NCBI GenBank assembly: GCA_963457665.1 | Contig: OY735209.1 | Span: 10,518,314-10,582,313, forward strand | Source of the DNA: Thysanoteuthis rhombus | Taxonomy: Eukaryota; Mollusca; Cephalopoda; Oegopsida; Thysanoteuthidae | DNA: 64,000 nt | Direction of reading: 5' to 3' | Shown here: piece after piece, positions 34,443 to 45,190 of the stretch | Numbering within the stretch: the first letter of the stretch is position 1 | Layout: every line of letters begins with the position of its first letter | Translations under genes and position numbers: made by a program | The notes under the pieces: generated by a model | What the model saw: only the letters and a program-made list of their open reading frames with translations | The model's database searches: none | What the model was told of the DNA's origin: nothing

Positions 34443-35984
34443 ATGACTGAAAAGAAATATTCACCTGAGATTTGTGAATCTACATTTTCAACCAATTCAA
34501 TGATAAGCAGACATTCCCCGAATGATTCTGCAGAGAAGCCATCATATTCTTCTGAGGAGAGTGGATCAGGGTTTTCAGAGAAATCAGGGATCCAAACTGG
34601 AGAAGTGTGTGAACGTATCTTTCCGGAAAAGCCAAATTTGTTGAAACATACACATGTACACTCAGGTGAGGAAGAAAAACCATGCGAATCACATTTGGCA
34701 CAACAAGTGAAAGTAAATACTGGAAAGAAACAATATACGTGTGAAGTATGTGGCTCCTCCTTTAAATTGGAGTCACATTTGGCACAACATACATTAACAC
34801 ATACCGGAAAGAAACAATATTCTTGTAGAGTGTGCAGTTCATCTTTTGCATCGAGGTCACAATTAGTATATCATAGACAAACACATACTGGACAGAAACC
34901 ATATTCGTGTGAAGTATGTGGATCATCTTTTCCTCAAAAAACAAATTTGGTGCGACATATGCGAAGACACACTGGAAAGAAACCCTATTCTTGTGAAGTG
35001 TGTGGCTCATCTTTTATGTCAAAGTCACATTTAGTATATCATACACGAACACACACTGGAGAAAAACCATATTCTTGTGAAATGTGTGGATCATTTTTTA
35101 CATTGAAGTCACATTTAGTACAGCATACGCGAACACATACTGGAGAGAAACCATATCCTTGCAAAATGTGCAAATCCTCCTTTCGATCAAAGTCCAATCT
35201 AGTGGAACATATGCGAACACATACTGGAGAGAGACCATATTCTTGTGATGTTTGTGATGCTTCCTTTTCACAGAAGTCACATTTGGTATATCATGCACGT
35301 ACACATACTGGAGAAAAGCCATATTCTTGTGAGGTGTGTGAAATTTCCTTTTCCCGGAAATCCTCTTTGGTGCCTCATATGCGAACACACACTGGAGAGA
35401 AACCATATTTATGTGATGTGTGCAAGTCATCTTTTACATTGAAGTCCAATTTAGTGACACATATGCGAACACATACTGGAGAGAAACCATATTCTTGTGA
35501 AGTTTGTGACACTTCCTTCTCACAAAAGTCACATTTAGTATCTCATACACGAACACATACTGGGGAGAAACCATATTCTTGTGAAGTGTGTGGCTCATCT
35601 TTTACATCAGAGTCATATTTGGTATATCATACACGAGCACACACTGGAGAAAAACCATATCTTTGTAAAGAGTGTGGATCTTTTTTTGCCTCTACATCTA
35701 ATTTAGTGGAACATATGCGAACACACACTGGAGAGAAACCATATTCTTGTGAAGTGTGTAGTGCTGCCTTTTCACAGAAGTCAAATTTGAGACGTCATAA
35801 ACGAACACATACTGGAGAGAAACCATATCCTTGTGGGGTGTGTAAATTTTCTTTTTCCCAGAGATCAACGTTAGTGCGACATATACGAACACACACTGGA
35901 GAGAAACCATATCTCTGTGAAGTGTGTGGGTCATCTTTTACCTTGAATTCCAACTTGGTGAAACATATGCAAATACACACTTGA
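34443..35984 (+). CDS. ZNF-B: C2H2 zinc-finger protein, 15 fingers
   Basis: Single coding exon, 513 residues. The ATG at 34443 is the first in frame after the inferred acceptor at 34363 and matches the ZNF-A start. Residues 1-51 are two finger-like units without proper ligands, equivalent to units 1 and 27 of ZNF-A. Residues 52-93 are a spacer with Cys-containing remnants. Residues 94-513 are 15 uninterrupted 28-residue C2H2 fingers. Predicted contact residues (-1,2,3,6) are LSHQ, SSQY, QTNR, SSHY, LSHQ, SSNE, QSHY, RSSP, LSNT, QSHS, SSYY, SSNE, QSNR, QSTR, LSNK. No effector domain is seen. The array predicts a nuclear nucleic-acid-binding protein of unknown target. The TGA stop replaces the Gly codon (GGA) of what would be the next linker, so a single G-to-T change appears to have shortened the protein. 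Confidence 0.93.
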   Translation: MTEKKYSPEICESTFSTNSMISRHSPNDSAEKPSYSSEESGSGFSEKSGIQTGEVCERIFPEKPNLLKHTHVHSGEEEKPCESHLAQQVKVNTGKKQYTCEVCGSSFKLESHLAQHTLTHTGKKQYSCRVCSSSFASRSQLVYHRQTHTGQKPYSCEVCGSSFPQKTNLVRHMRRHTGKKPYSCEVCGSSFMSKSHLVYHTRTHTGEKPYSCEMCGSFFTLKSHLVQHTRTHTGEKPYPCKMCKSSFRSKSNLVEHMRTHTGERPYSCDVCDASFSQKSHLVYHARTHTGEKPYSCEVCEISFSRKSSLVPHMRTHTGEKPYLCDVCKSSFTLKSNLVTHMRTHTGEKPYSCEVCDTSFSQKSHLVSHTRTHTGEKPYSCEVCGSSFTSESYLVYHTRAHTGEKPYLCKECGSFFASTSNLVEHMRTHTGEKPYSCEVCSAAFSQKSNLRRHKRTHTGEKPYPCGVCKFSFSQRSTLVRHIRTHTGEKPYLCEVCGSSFTLNSNLVKHMQIHT

Positions 35985-37060
35985 GAGAAACTACAATCAT
36001 GTGAAGTGTTAGGGTCATCTTTTCTATTATGTCCAAATTAGTCAAACATGTGAACATGCACTTGAGAAAAGCCATATTCTGGAGAAGTATGCTGTTCATA
36101 TTTTACATTGACATCACATCTAGTATAACATGCACAAACACATACTGGAGAGAAACCTTATCTTTACGAAATGTGTACATCTTCCTTTCCATTTATTTTT
36201 GATTTGATGGAACATTTATGAACACATTTTTCACAGGAATGATATTCATGTAAAGGGACATCTTTTACCATGAAGTCACATTTAGTACAACATATAAGAA
36301 CATACATGGGAGAAAAATATCCTCATCAAGGGTGTGGATCTTCATTTTCATAAAAATCATATTTGGTGCTACATACCCGAAGACATACTGGAGAGGATCT
36401 ATATTCTTGCAAGTCTTCTACATTGAAGTTTCATTTAGTGCAGGTTATATGAATACACTGGAGAGAAAGAATATTCCAATGAAGAGTAGCGGTCATCTTA
36501 CCAGTAACATCACATTTAATAAAGTATACACAAACATATACCGGAAAGAGACCACTTTCTTGTGAAATGTATGAAATTTCATTTTCTCAGAAAACGCATT
36601 TGGTACTACAAATTCAAAAGCCAACTGGTGATAAACCACACTCTGGACAAATGTGTGGTTCTTCATTCTCATGAAAGTCACTTTTGTTGCAATACATACA
36701 GACACATACTGGAGAGAAACCATATCCTTGTGAAGTGGGTAGATTTTCTTTTCCATTGAAGTTAAAATTAGTGTTACATATGCTAACAGACACTGCAGAG
36801 AAAACATGTTCATCTAGATAGTAGATTATTATTTTTCTGGAAGTCAAATTTAGCGAAACTTGTGAACGCGCACTTCAGGGAAACCATAATATCATGATAA
36901 GTGGAGATTTTCATTTCCAGATAATTTACCAACCAACCTCAGGATACATATTGACTATAAACTATATTCTTGTGATGTATGCGGATCTCCATTTTTCATT
37001 GGAAAGTTAGATTTGGTGCATCACATGGGAACACACCCTTGGAAGAGAAGAATAACGTGT
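35985..37060 (+). pseudogene. Decayed zinc fingers beyond the ZNF-B stop codon
   Basis: About 12 more finger-length units follow, with recognisable HTGEKP-type linkers (for example near 36136-36160, 36380-36400, 36700-36725) but with lost Cys/His, stops and frameshifts. Decay increases with distance. This may serve as a long 3' UTR. A possible poly(A) signal AATAAA lies near 37367, not otherwise supported. Confidence 0.85.
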
Positions 37061-37699
37061 AGAATATAGACATTCATTTTTGTTGAGATTAAGTTTGTGT
37101 TCTAAAATAGTACATACATACTAGCTGTACCTTTTTTTTAGATCTATGTATGTGCTATTGTATTTAGAAACATCAGATTCTAATTAAAATTTTACGTTAT
37201 AATTTGCATTTTCATGTGATTCATACTGGAAATCTTACAGAGTAACATTTTCAAATATGAATAATTCAATAAGAAACAACCCAAACATATTTCATATTTT
37301 ATTATTTCATTATGTATATTATCTCAAATTTGCTGTTTTTGTAGAGTGTTCAGGACCACAGCAGGAAATAAAGAGGGAATGTGTTGTAAAAACTAGAAAA
37401 TAGATATTTCAGCTGGTACTTTAGGTACAAAAATGTCTGTTAGGATGGTCAGGGTTCAGGTGTGACTTTTGTGAAGAATGCATCAAAGTATTAGTTATGG
37501 AAGTATTTGTATACCTCTCTTCCAACAGAAATGTGTGTTGCGGCATGGTAATGGCCACGCAGCATATAAGTAAACATGCAAGTTGAAGTTAATATGGATA
37601 CCATAAAGACAAGTGGCTTGATCAGAGGTCTGAGATGGTCTGTCTGTTTAAACTGTTACATGCATTTGTTAAATAAATATCCAGATATTAACTTAGCAT

Positions 37700-37960
37700 A
37701 GTTTGGTATCAGACCACCAGTAGTGGGAGATTTAATGAGGATAGAACCCACTAACAAAGGTCAGCAAGGTTAGCTTGCTGATCATTGCTATACGACATGT
37801 ATCCTGGACCTTTTTCTTTCATATTATCTATTAATGTAGAAGTTTTATATCAGACCATGATCAGAAGGAGATCCAAAGTGGAATGAACCCACTTATAACA
37901 ACCAGCAGGGATAGCTTGCCGATCATTGCTATACAACATGTTTCCTGATTAAATTTTTTT
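37700..37960 (+). repeat. Tandem duplication, two ~105 bp copies 142 bp apart
   Basis: Copies at about 37707-37812 and 37849-37951 share 'TATCAGACCA', 'AACCCACT', 'AGCTTGC.GATCATTGCTATA' and 'ACATGT.TCCTG'. No gene function is recognised. Confidence 0.75.
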
Positions 37961-38400
37961 TTCATTTGATCAACTCCTTAATCCCAGAGGAAAAAAATTC
38001 ATAACATTCTATTCTTACACTGGGGAGAAAAATTTATGTGAAATTTTTTTTTTTTTTTTTTCAGAAGAGAATTGAACTTATTTTCCAAAAATTTCTAAGA
38101 AGGGGTCTAGTGGAGTACTGATGCCAATTTTCAAGTCTGTAAACAATACAGTAAAACTTGGAGTGTTGGAATGAACAAATCAATAAACCCACCAGAATAA
38201 GGCCCCAAAAAGGTCAAAAAATATTTTTTACCAAAAATCAAAAGAAATATTTTAAGATCTTTAATGGAACACTGAGGCTAATTTTCAAGTGTGTAGACAA
38301 AACTCTATGATCAGGGGTGCTAGAACAAACATCCAGAGATAAATACATCCATGCATGTATAAAAAAGGATAGAATCTATTGCCATCTTGGTTGGCCACAG

Positions 38401-38913
38401 TCACTCAGTATGGTTATTTGAAAGAATCTGAATGTAATAATTGAAAAGTTCTGCTAATAGAATTTGAAAGTGCGAAAACGTGGAGTGAAGTATTGAGTAA
38501 AAGGGTGAAGAAAAGGTGGAGATCAATTCAAGAGAAAGTGAATGGTAGATGTTTGGGTTTAGTGAAAATTTCTTACTTTTGGTATTGGTTGGTCCATTTG
38601 ATACCATCCAGGAACTATTTGGTAACTTCTTGTTTACTTTATATCTAACCATTAACCTCTTGCTAATCTTCAAATTTTTGTTTGGGAAAATTTGAGCGCG
38701 ATTTTGGCATGGATGTCGAATCTTCATCTTCGAACGGAATTCCATTTTTGACTGTGTGAAAATTGCTAAATAAGTGCAGAAACACTCAAACATTTTGACC
38801 ATTTTTAGCATTTTTTTTTTAAATTTTTTTTTGGTGAATGAGGGGTTGTTCATCGTATTTAGCACTTTTTGACGGTCAAACCAGATGAAAATATTTTTTT
38901 GAGTTAGCAACAC
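38401..38913 (-). other. 170-codon open frame, possible LINE ORF1 remnant
   Basis: The predicted peptide is Lys/Phe/Ser-rich. A central segment (around residues 88-130, with N-K-N-L-K-I-S-K-R-L and a later S-S-W-M-V) faintly resembles the C-terminal region of non-LTR retrotransposon ORF1 proteins. There is no partner reverse transcriptase nearby. It may be a chance open frame in AT-rich DNA; I would not call it a gene. Confidence 0.2.
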
Positions 38914-39079
38914 TGAGTTTCAGTCTTGGCAATTTTTTCTGCAACCACCCATGTGTTGGTGCGTAGCAGCAAAGTAAGATCAAATGATTGAAAAGTCTAT
39001 CAATGAAATTACAAAGTCTGAGATGAAGAAGATGGAGAATTCAAAAATACGTAGCAAAATATGTGCCTCTGGTAGTACT

Positions 39080-39510
39080 CTAAAATACTTAATTGATCCT
39101 CCCTTCCCCCTCTTATTGATTTTAGGGAAAAATCCCTGATCTTTCCACTCTTATCAGCCTTTACTTTCTCCTGGCTGAAATGGGACAACTACAAATTTGT
39201 CAAAATTTTCCAATCAAATGACAGCTATTATAAACAATGAAACGGGGAGAACTTGATTGAACTAATAGTTCAATTTTTTCCTTTGAAAACAAAAGATTTT
39301 TTTATGTTCCTGTCAGTACTGTATGTTTTCACTTTCCATGTGCCTACATCCCCTTTCTTCATTAAATCTTTTCTCTATTGACATTGAGATCCCATTAAAT
39401 TGTATTGATGGCCATAGTTCCCTACTCCTGAGTTGTTTCGGCCCCTCCGCTTATTCAATTGTGACAAGTCCCCCTCCACCAACAATTAAGCACCCAAGAG
39501 TACCTACCTT
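39080..39510 (+). repeat. Dispersed repeat U, copy 1
   Basis: Matches 62770-63080 in order: 'GACA.CTATTATAAACAATG', 'CTTTGAAAACAAAAGA', 'CCTGTCAGTACTGTATGTTT', then 'CAATTAAG.ACC.AAGAGTAC'. No coding sequence. Confidence 0.65.
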
Positions 39511-40270
39511 TGCTTTTGACAGAAACATAAATAAGAATTGGTAATTTCTACGTCTCTGTTATGTGCATATATGGGCATATCCAGTATGTGGCAAGATTTT
39601 TCAGAAAAGATTCTGGAATACTTCTGAGATTTGTTTTAGATTTTCTTTTTTTTTTAAGTTAAAATATTAATTTCTAGATCTAATATACTTTGTAAGCAAT
39701 GTAAATTATATTTTGAACTCAAGTGAAAGAGAACAGTAGTTGCCCTGATGGGCATTTAATGTACAAATGTGTTTATTTTGTTTTTAAATGTTGAATAAAA
39801 GTGATGTATTGATTTATGATAATTATCGTATTGGTTGATATATAATTGTATAATGTGTATTTTGTATGTTTTTTGAATGATTCGATATATTGTGATGATG
39901 GTACGTTTGATGAATTTTTTTGGACAGCCCTGTTAAACACTCTTCTATTTCATACAAATAGGAAATTTTTCTTGAAGACTGAAATTTTTTTTCCCCAGTG
40001 CCATACAATGAAAAGTAAATAATCTAAATGTTTATTGAATTGAAAAAAAATCCCGACGGAATAAGAAGAAAAAATGACTAATCCCGCTACCTAGGACCAG
40101 ACATAAGTACCAACGACACAGAAGGAAAAAAGTCATAACGAGAAAATTCCCTAACATTGGGTTAGATTTTTAAGGAATATCTGACAGTTAACTATCTCTC
40201 TGTTGTTGTGGAATTACAAGGAACAATAGGCAATGATTGACAATAAGCTCAGTTAGGCTTGGCTATTTAG
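39511..40270. other. Non-coding interval, nothing recognised
   Basis: AT-rich DNA with short frames only. Confidence 0.5.
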
Positions 40271-40640
40271 GTGTGATTGACTGCTCACAATAGGTAGGGC
40301 TTGACAGGAAGGTAAGTGGGTTGAGACAATGTTACAAGTAGATTAATGAACAAAATAATTCTATTCTGAAGGGCGCCAAAGTTCAGCTTGTTCAGGACAC
40401 CAGGAATCCTTAGTGCTAGCCCTGAGGAAATGTGATATGATTTCAACCTCTTCAAAAGTGAGAACTTTACTGAAATATTGCCACCTCTGTTTAAAAATGA
40501 ATTGCCATAGCTTAGCTGTTTCATTTTTGTCACAATACACCCACTCTGTATGCTTATCTCTCCATCACCCAAGACTTTACTAAACCACCTACCCAACCCA
40601 GACTGTGATTCAAGATTATATGGGACAATACATCAGCTTG
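40270..40640 (-). repeat. Dispersed repeat Y, minus-strand copy
   Basis: The reverse complement matches 25690-25900 ('GGTTGAAATCATAT', 'GCCCTGAGGG/GCCCTCAGGG', 'AAGCTGAACTTTGGC', the CTTACC segment, and a terminal 'ATTGTGAGCAGTCAATC'). Confidence 0.55.
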
Positions 40641-40709
40641 GCAAGATTGAAGGTGCTAACACGTGACTAAGACCACTGACAGGTGTAGTCAGTTTCATAT
40701 GGGAATGGG

Positions 40710-41249
40710 TGTTACAGAACCAGTGAGACAAAAAAGGATGGAATTTTAAAAATTCATTTTAATTGAAATTTAAAGTTTGTACTTACTCTCGCTCTCCAAT
40801 ACCAACTAAGTTCTTCCCAAAATTTTATAATGCTATGTCACATATTACAAATATATGTGCATGTATTTGAACTTTCAAACAAAGGAAAAACCATTACTCT
40901 GAATGAGAAAGTAGCATGGATTCTTACAAACTTGACATTGGTTAGCCAATCACAGAGTCCTTTACAAAGTTGCATGGTTCACTTGGTCAATCAATAGACA
41001 GCTTTAAAAAAGCTCTCTCCGTCCATTGATTGACTCTTTGAACAAAGCTGTTTGTGGGTAGGGAGTCGAAGATTTTGATTGCTACAGTCAGTTAGCGAGA
41101 TAAGCTGGTAGAAGGCACGTGTTCATAGTTTCGGCTGCTGAGGCCATCGGGAGCATTGAAATAGCGAAGTGGGATGAAGATATACACATATTTTGGGCCA
41201 GACGTACGTTTAATACAAGAATAAAGATGAGGTACATGTAAGTATAACA
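40710..41249 (+). mobile_element. LTR-like segment, TGTTA...TAACA ends
   Basis: A ~540 bp block begins TGTTACAGAACC and ends GTAAGTATAACA, giving a 5-bp inverted TGTTA/TAACA terminus typical of LTRs. An AATAAA lies about 30 bp before the 3' end (near 41219), as in many LTRs. A second LTR, a convincing primer-binding site and gag/pol are not seen, and the flanks show no target-site duplication. It could be a 5' LTR fragment, a coincidence, or a solo LTR with decayed flanks. Confidence 0.35.
40984..41037. repeat. Imperfect inverted repeat (hairpin)
   Basis: GGTCAATCAATAGACAGCTT pairs with the downstream AGCTCTCTCCGTCCATTGATTGAC region (core GTCCATTGATTGAC). The stem is about 14-18 bp with a bulge. 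Confidence 0.7.
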
Positions 41250-41930
41250 TTAACACGATCGATCGTGAGAAGTAATGTTAGGAGAAGAGATTCTAAAAGG
41301 TGGGAGCTTTCCTGTCTTGGTAGTCCTGGCGTCGGAGTTGGAGCAGAGTTGTCTGAACGCGTGGATTCCGTATGGTTGGATATGTCCAAGATAATATGTG
41401 GAAACCGGGTTCAGTGCAAGCCTTACTGCCATGTAAGTAAGTTAACTTGGGGGCTATTCTCAGACGCTATTAGACTCGACGAACAGACTATGAAAGACAT
41501 AGAACACGGAGTTATATCCATGCGTGTTTCCCGAAGTGAGGATGGTGGTTAAGATCAGATCGGCCAAATGATAACGTTCTAAGGGAGATGGGATGAGAGT
41601 GGAAGAGTAGCCCGCCGCGAGGGCCGGGGCCAGAGGCATGACCAGCTAGGGGTCCTGGCGCCAATAAGCCTTGGACCAGGGAGAAGGATAGAGAGAGAAT
41701 GGCTGGCCGCAAAGGCTGGGGCTAGAAGCGTAACCAGCTAGGGGCGCTGGAGCCAATGAGCATTGGACCATGTGCGTCCTGGGGTTTTACAGGGGTCGTC
41801 GTCGGAAGTGACGTTTTGGTTATCTAGCCAAAAGAAGAGTTTCATACTCAATTCCTAGCTAAAAGTATAGGGGGCACTACAATTAATTCCTAACTAAAAG
41901 TATAGGGGACACTGCAATGTCAGTGAACTT
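41250..41930 (+). repeat. GC-richer block with two short tandem duplications
   Basis: A ~90 bp unit is duplicated (about 41618-41681 and 41708-41771, sharing ACCAGCTAGGGG and GCATTGGACCA/GCCTTGGACCA). A 34-bp unit with CTAAAAGTATAGGGG is repeated at 41860 and 41894. Base composition is clearly less AT-rich than the surroundings. It follows the LTR-like block and could be the leader of a retroelement. No protein is recognised in the open frame at 41265-41552. Confidence 0.55.
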
Positions 41931-42400
41931 TGAACACGCTTTGTATTATAAATATGCTTGTAAATTGTTGGTTTAGCCAAATGAGTGCCCCATAGTATAG
42001 ATGACCAAAAATGACTCGAAAACTCATTTCTTATTGCGCACAAGCTGAGTCACCAATTAACCAGCAAATATGAAAGAAAAATACTGCTTGAAAAGAATGT
42101 AATTCTAACCGTTTTAGCTCATACTAATCGTAAGTCAGGAAACAACTTGAGTCGACAGAATAATAGACAAAGGTCGTTTTACTATAAGAGATAATTCCAA
42201 GCGAATGAGTCAAGGTTAGCCAGGGGAGGTAATAAAAATGATTTCTTACTATCCATCATAGAAATTTTCTATTTGCATATTATCAAATTCCATTGTTTAC
42301 GCAGTATGGACAGCGATTTCAAAGACAAATATCCGGTTTAAAACATTGGAAACAAACAATTGAGCAGAAACTTAAAGTATCTCTTCCATTTCCTATTGCC
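41931..42400. other. Non-coding interval, nothing recognised
   Basis: No gene or repeat identified. Confidence 0.45.
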
Positions 42401-43260
42401 CAACCTTTCGCAAAAATTTTGGACATATCGTGTGGACAGACTAGGAAATTTGGGAGATATTGTGTGGTGTGTACTACTGGTCATGGATCTGCTCCAAAAT
42501 CTAATCAAATCACTCCTTCCGTCGTCTATTCCCCGCAGAATCCCATTGAAATTTATAGAGAAATAAAGAAAGAACTTTTGGAGATGTTGTGTGTTGAAGA
42601 CAGTTAGCTGCAACGTATGAGGGGTAATTGCGCATGGATGCGTTCAAAAAATTATCTACTTCTTTTGTATCTTATAGCTCACCCTTCCACGAAATCTCAT
42701 TGAAATTCACAGAGAACTTTTAGAGATATCGTGTGGACAGACAGGCGATAAGAACAGTATCAGAAATTCAATTTCAGATTCTCATTATAAAGACAGTCAA
42801 TTCATCAGTCACCATCAAAAAGTTGAATTACCATTTTTTTTTTTTAAATTGGTAACAGCAAAAAGCTAATAAAATCATTAGAACTTTCAGTAAAAGATCT
42901 TTCAGCATCAAAATCCTTCGAAATTGCCGTAAGTCTCGGTATACTCCCCGGTGACTTTTAAAAATCTATAACTTGACGTTTTTTGTTGTTTTTTTATGAT
43001 GACTGATAATCTCAATATAATGTCTTCAAAAGTTATCAATAATTTTTAAAGAAATTTTGTGGAGAATTGGGCAATAGGCTGAAAGAAGTGATTAAATTTT
43101 GGAGCGAATCCATGCCAATTACAAACCCCTATATTGTAGCGATCAGTCCACGCTACTCAATATCTCCAAAAGTTCTCAGACTGAACGCATAATATCTCCA
43201 AAAGTTTCCGATGAAAATTCATGTGAGATTCTATTCATTACGGAACACATTGAAAGTTGT
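42400..43260. repeat. Family G repeat copies, both orientations
   Basis: At 42683-42760 the minus strand reads CTGTCCACACGATATCTC followed by AAAAGTTCTC. At 43010-43120 the plus strand has 'TTCAAAAGTTATCAATAATT' and 'AGTGATTAAATTTTGGAGCG'. Further 'ATCTCCAAAAGTT' cores lie at 43162 and 43195. These match the units at 3470-4450. Confidence 0.55.
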
Positions 43261-44160
43261 ACTTGAGTTTAAATAGAGTTGCTGAACGTGTCAAAATATT
43301 ATGGAATTCCATAACTATTTCTGTTTTACGCCTTAAAAAAAACTTTCCCCAAGAAATAAAACAAATAATAAATTCGAAAAAAGAATCAACTTAGAAAAAA
43401 TAAATCATGTACAAGCTATAACCGACCAGCCAGACACACTTTCCACACCGTATTCGCCAAAAGTAGATTTACCAAGTAAATATACTGCTAAAATTAGTGG
43501 CCATATTTGTATAGGTAGATATAAAGTAAGGGTCTAGTGTAGCAAATATCTGCTTTGTTAATTGATCGTCAGGTGCCACGAAGACTAACTCAAAGTAAGG
43601 GTCAAGTTCAACATGATACGTACATTGTAAATCGGTCATCAACTTCAGAGCCAATTCACTGCTTCCCCTATACTTTTCCCAAAAACGAAACAATCCCAGA
43701 AGAAACGAAAGTCAGATTTAGTCAAAGCAGATCATACTACGCAGGAAGAATATTTTGTCAATTTTTTTACTTAGTTCAGCTCAAGTGAATCTTCGCCATT
43801 TTATGAATTCACTTGCAATTATCCCTCATCATTTGCAGGAGTAAGGAGCTCTGAATCTGCGGATAATTCTTGCTGGCATCCCCTCCCTCCAACTCTTCCA
43901 GTCTGCAAAATCCATAAATCTCCGACAACATTTTGATAATCTGATATACAAACGCTTTATCATTCCAAAAATTTAAATGCACAAATAAATAAATGAATAC
44001 AGTAAAACATGCAGTTGAGAGTTCTAAATTTTGATATGTGACTTCATTTTTTGGGTGGGGTCGACAGCTCTCAAAATTATCGATATATTTTTTTTGTCAA
44101 AAACGAAAACACAGCCTTAATCTGCCCAAGAATCTTCTGTGGGCATACAAGAGTATTCTC
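43260..44160. other. Non-coding interval, nothing recognised
   Basis: Short frames only; no family features seen on either strand. Confidence 0.45.
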
Positions 44161-44300
44161 TCCTTTTTATTAGTACTATTTTCTTGCAGCTATAAACAAA
44201 ATTGAATTTTCAAAGAAGATATTCAATTATCGCAATACGTTTTAAAAGAGCGTTAAAAAAGTGCATGGCAGATGCTAGTAACGGACAATACAGTTAATTA
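44160..44300 (+). repeat. Dispersed repeat Y, short copy
   Basis: 'TACTATTTTCTTGCAGCTAT' followed by 'CAAAGAAGATATTCAATTAT' matches the central part of the 7740-8235 and 25380-26140 copies. Confidence 0.5.
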
Positions 44301-44819
44301 ACACCAACCATAAATTTCATAAAACTGCTGTGCAAGGATTATTAACATTTTTTCTCTTTTTTATGCTTCTATTCACCGTCATCTTGATATTTTTGTTGCT
44401 CTTTAAAAACTCTGGTCTCAGAAAAGTTGCGATAAAAAACAACGAAATTGTTAAAATGAGGGTAAATAGTAGCATAAAAATGAATAAAACTTATTAATAA
44501 AGATTGTTAATACATATTTTCTATGATGCGTTTTTTCGCAGTACGCTGCAAACCCCCCAAAACTATTCCCAATAGTTTTGTTCAAGACTAAACCACGAAT
44601 TATCAAAACCACAGTTAGAAAAACTCATGAATGGCAAAGGATAACTGTATTTATTTTTTTCATTTTATCAAGCACCATTTTTTTAAATGTAGTGGGAAGT
44701 GGGGAATTTTGAGACATGGTTTTAAATTGAAACAAAAAATGAATCTTGCTTTTTTGAATAATGTTTTGAAAATGAAAATTTTACAAGTAATTCTTGTGTG
44801 TTCCGTTACGGTGTTAGAG

Positions 44820-45190
44820 CGGGCCTGCTCACACTCTCAGACTCATCTGCACAGGCCCACATGTACCCTCAAACAGGCCCATGTAGCACCCCCTTAAACC
44901 ATAATGGAAGCACAAAAAAACTTCTTTTTTTCCTTTTAGGGGTCAAAAGTGAAGGGAAACATTTTTCTTCAAGTGGTCAAAAATGGGGGGTCGTTCCCTT
45001 TCACTGGTTCAATGCGAGAAACAACTTTTCTCCCTTTTAGGCGTCAAATGTAAGGGAAACTTTTTTCTCTTTTTGGAAGTTTAAAGTAGGAGGGGTTTTT
45101 TTTTGGGGGGGGAAACTCTTTTCCTCTTTTAGTACTCAAAATTGAAGGGGGAAACTCTTTTTTTTTTCTTTCGGGCTCAAAAGTGAGGAG
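44820..45190 (+). repeat. Decayed ~55-65 bp minisatellite
   Basis: A unit of the type 'CTCCCTTTTAGG.GTCAAAA.TGAAGGGAAACTTTTTT' recurs five times with drift between about 44925 and 45190. Before it, a short CA/CT-rich segment repeats ACAGGCCCACATGTA.CC. Confidence 0.7.

Noticed and set aside
34480-36847. Open frames on the minus strand opposite ZNF-B and in its ghost 3' region
   Set aside because: Antisense of finger repeats; composition mirrors the fingers.
41265-41552. 95-codon frame in the GC-richer block
   Set aside because: No domain or family pattern recognised. GC-richer DNA has fewer chance stops, so the length is not evidence of coding.
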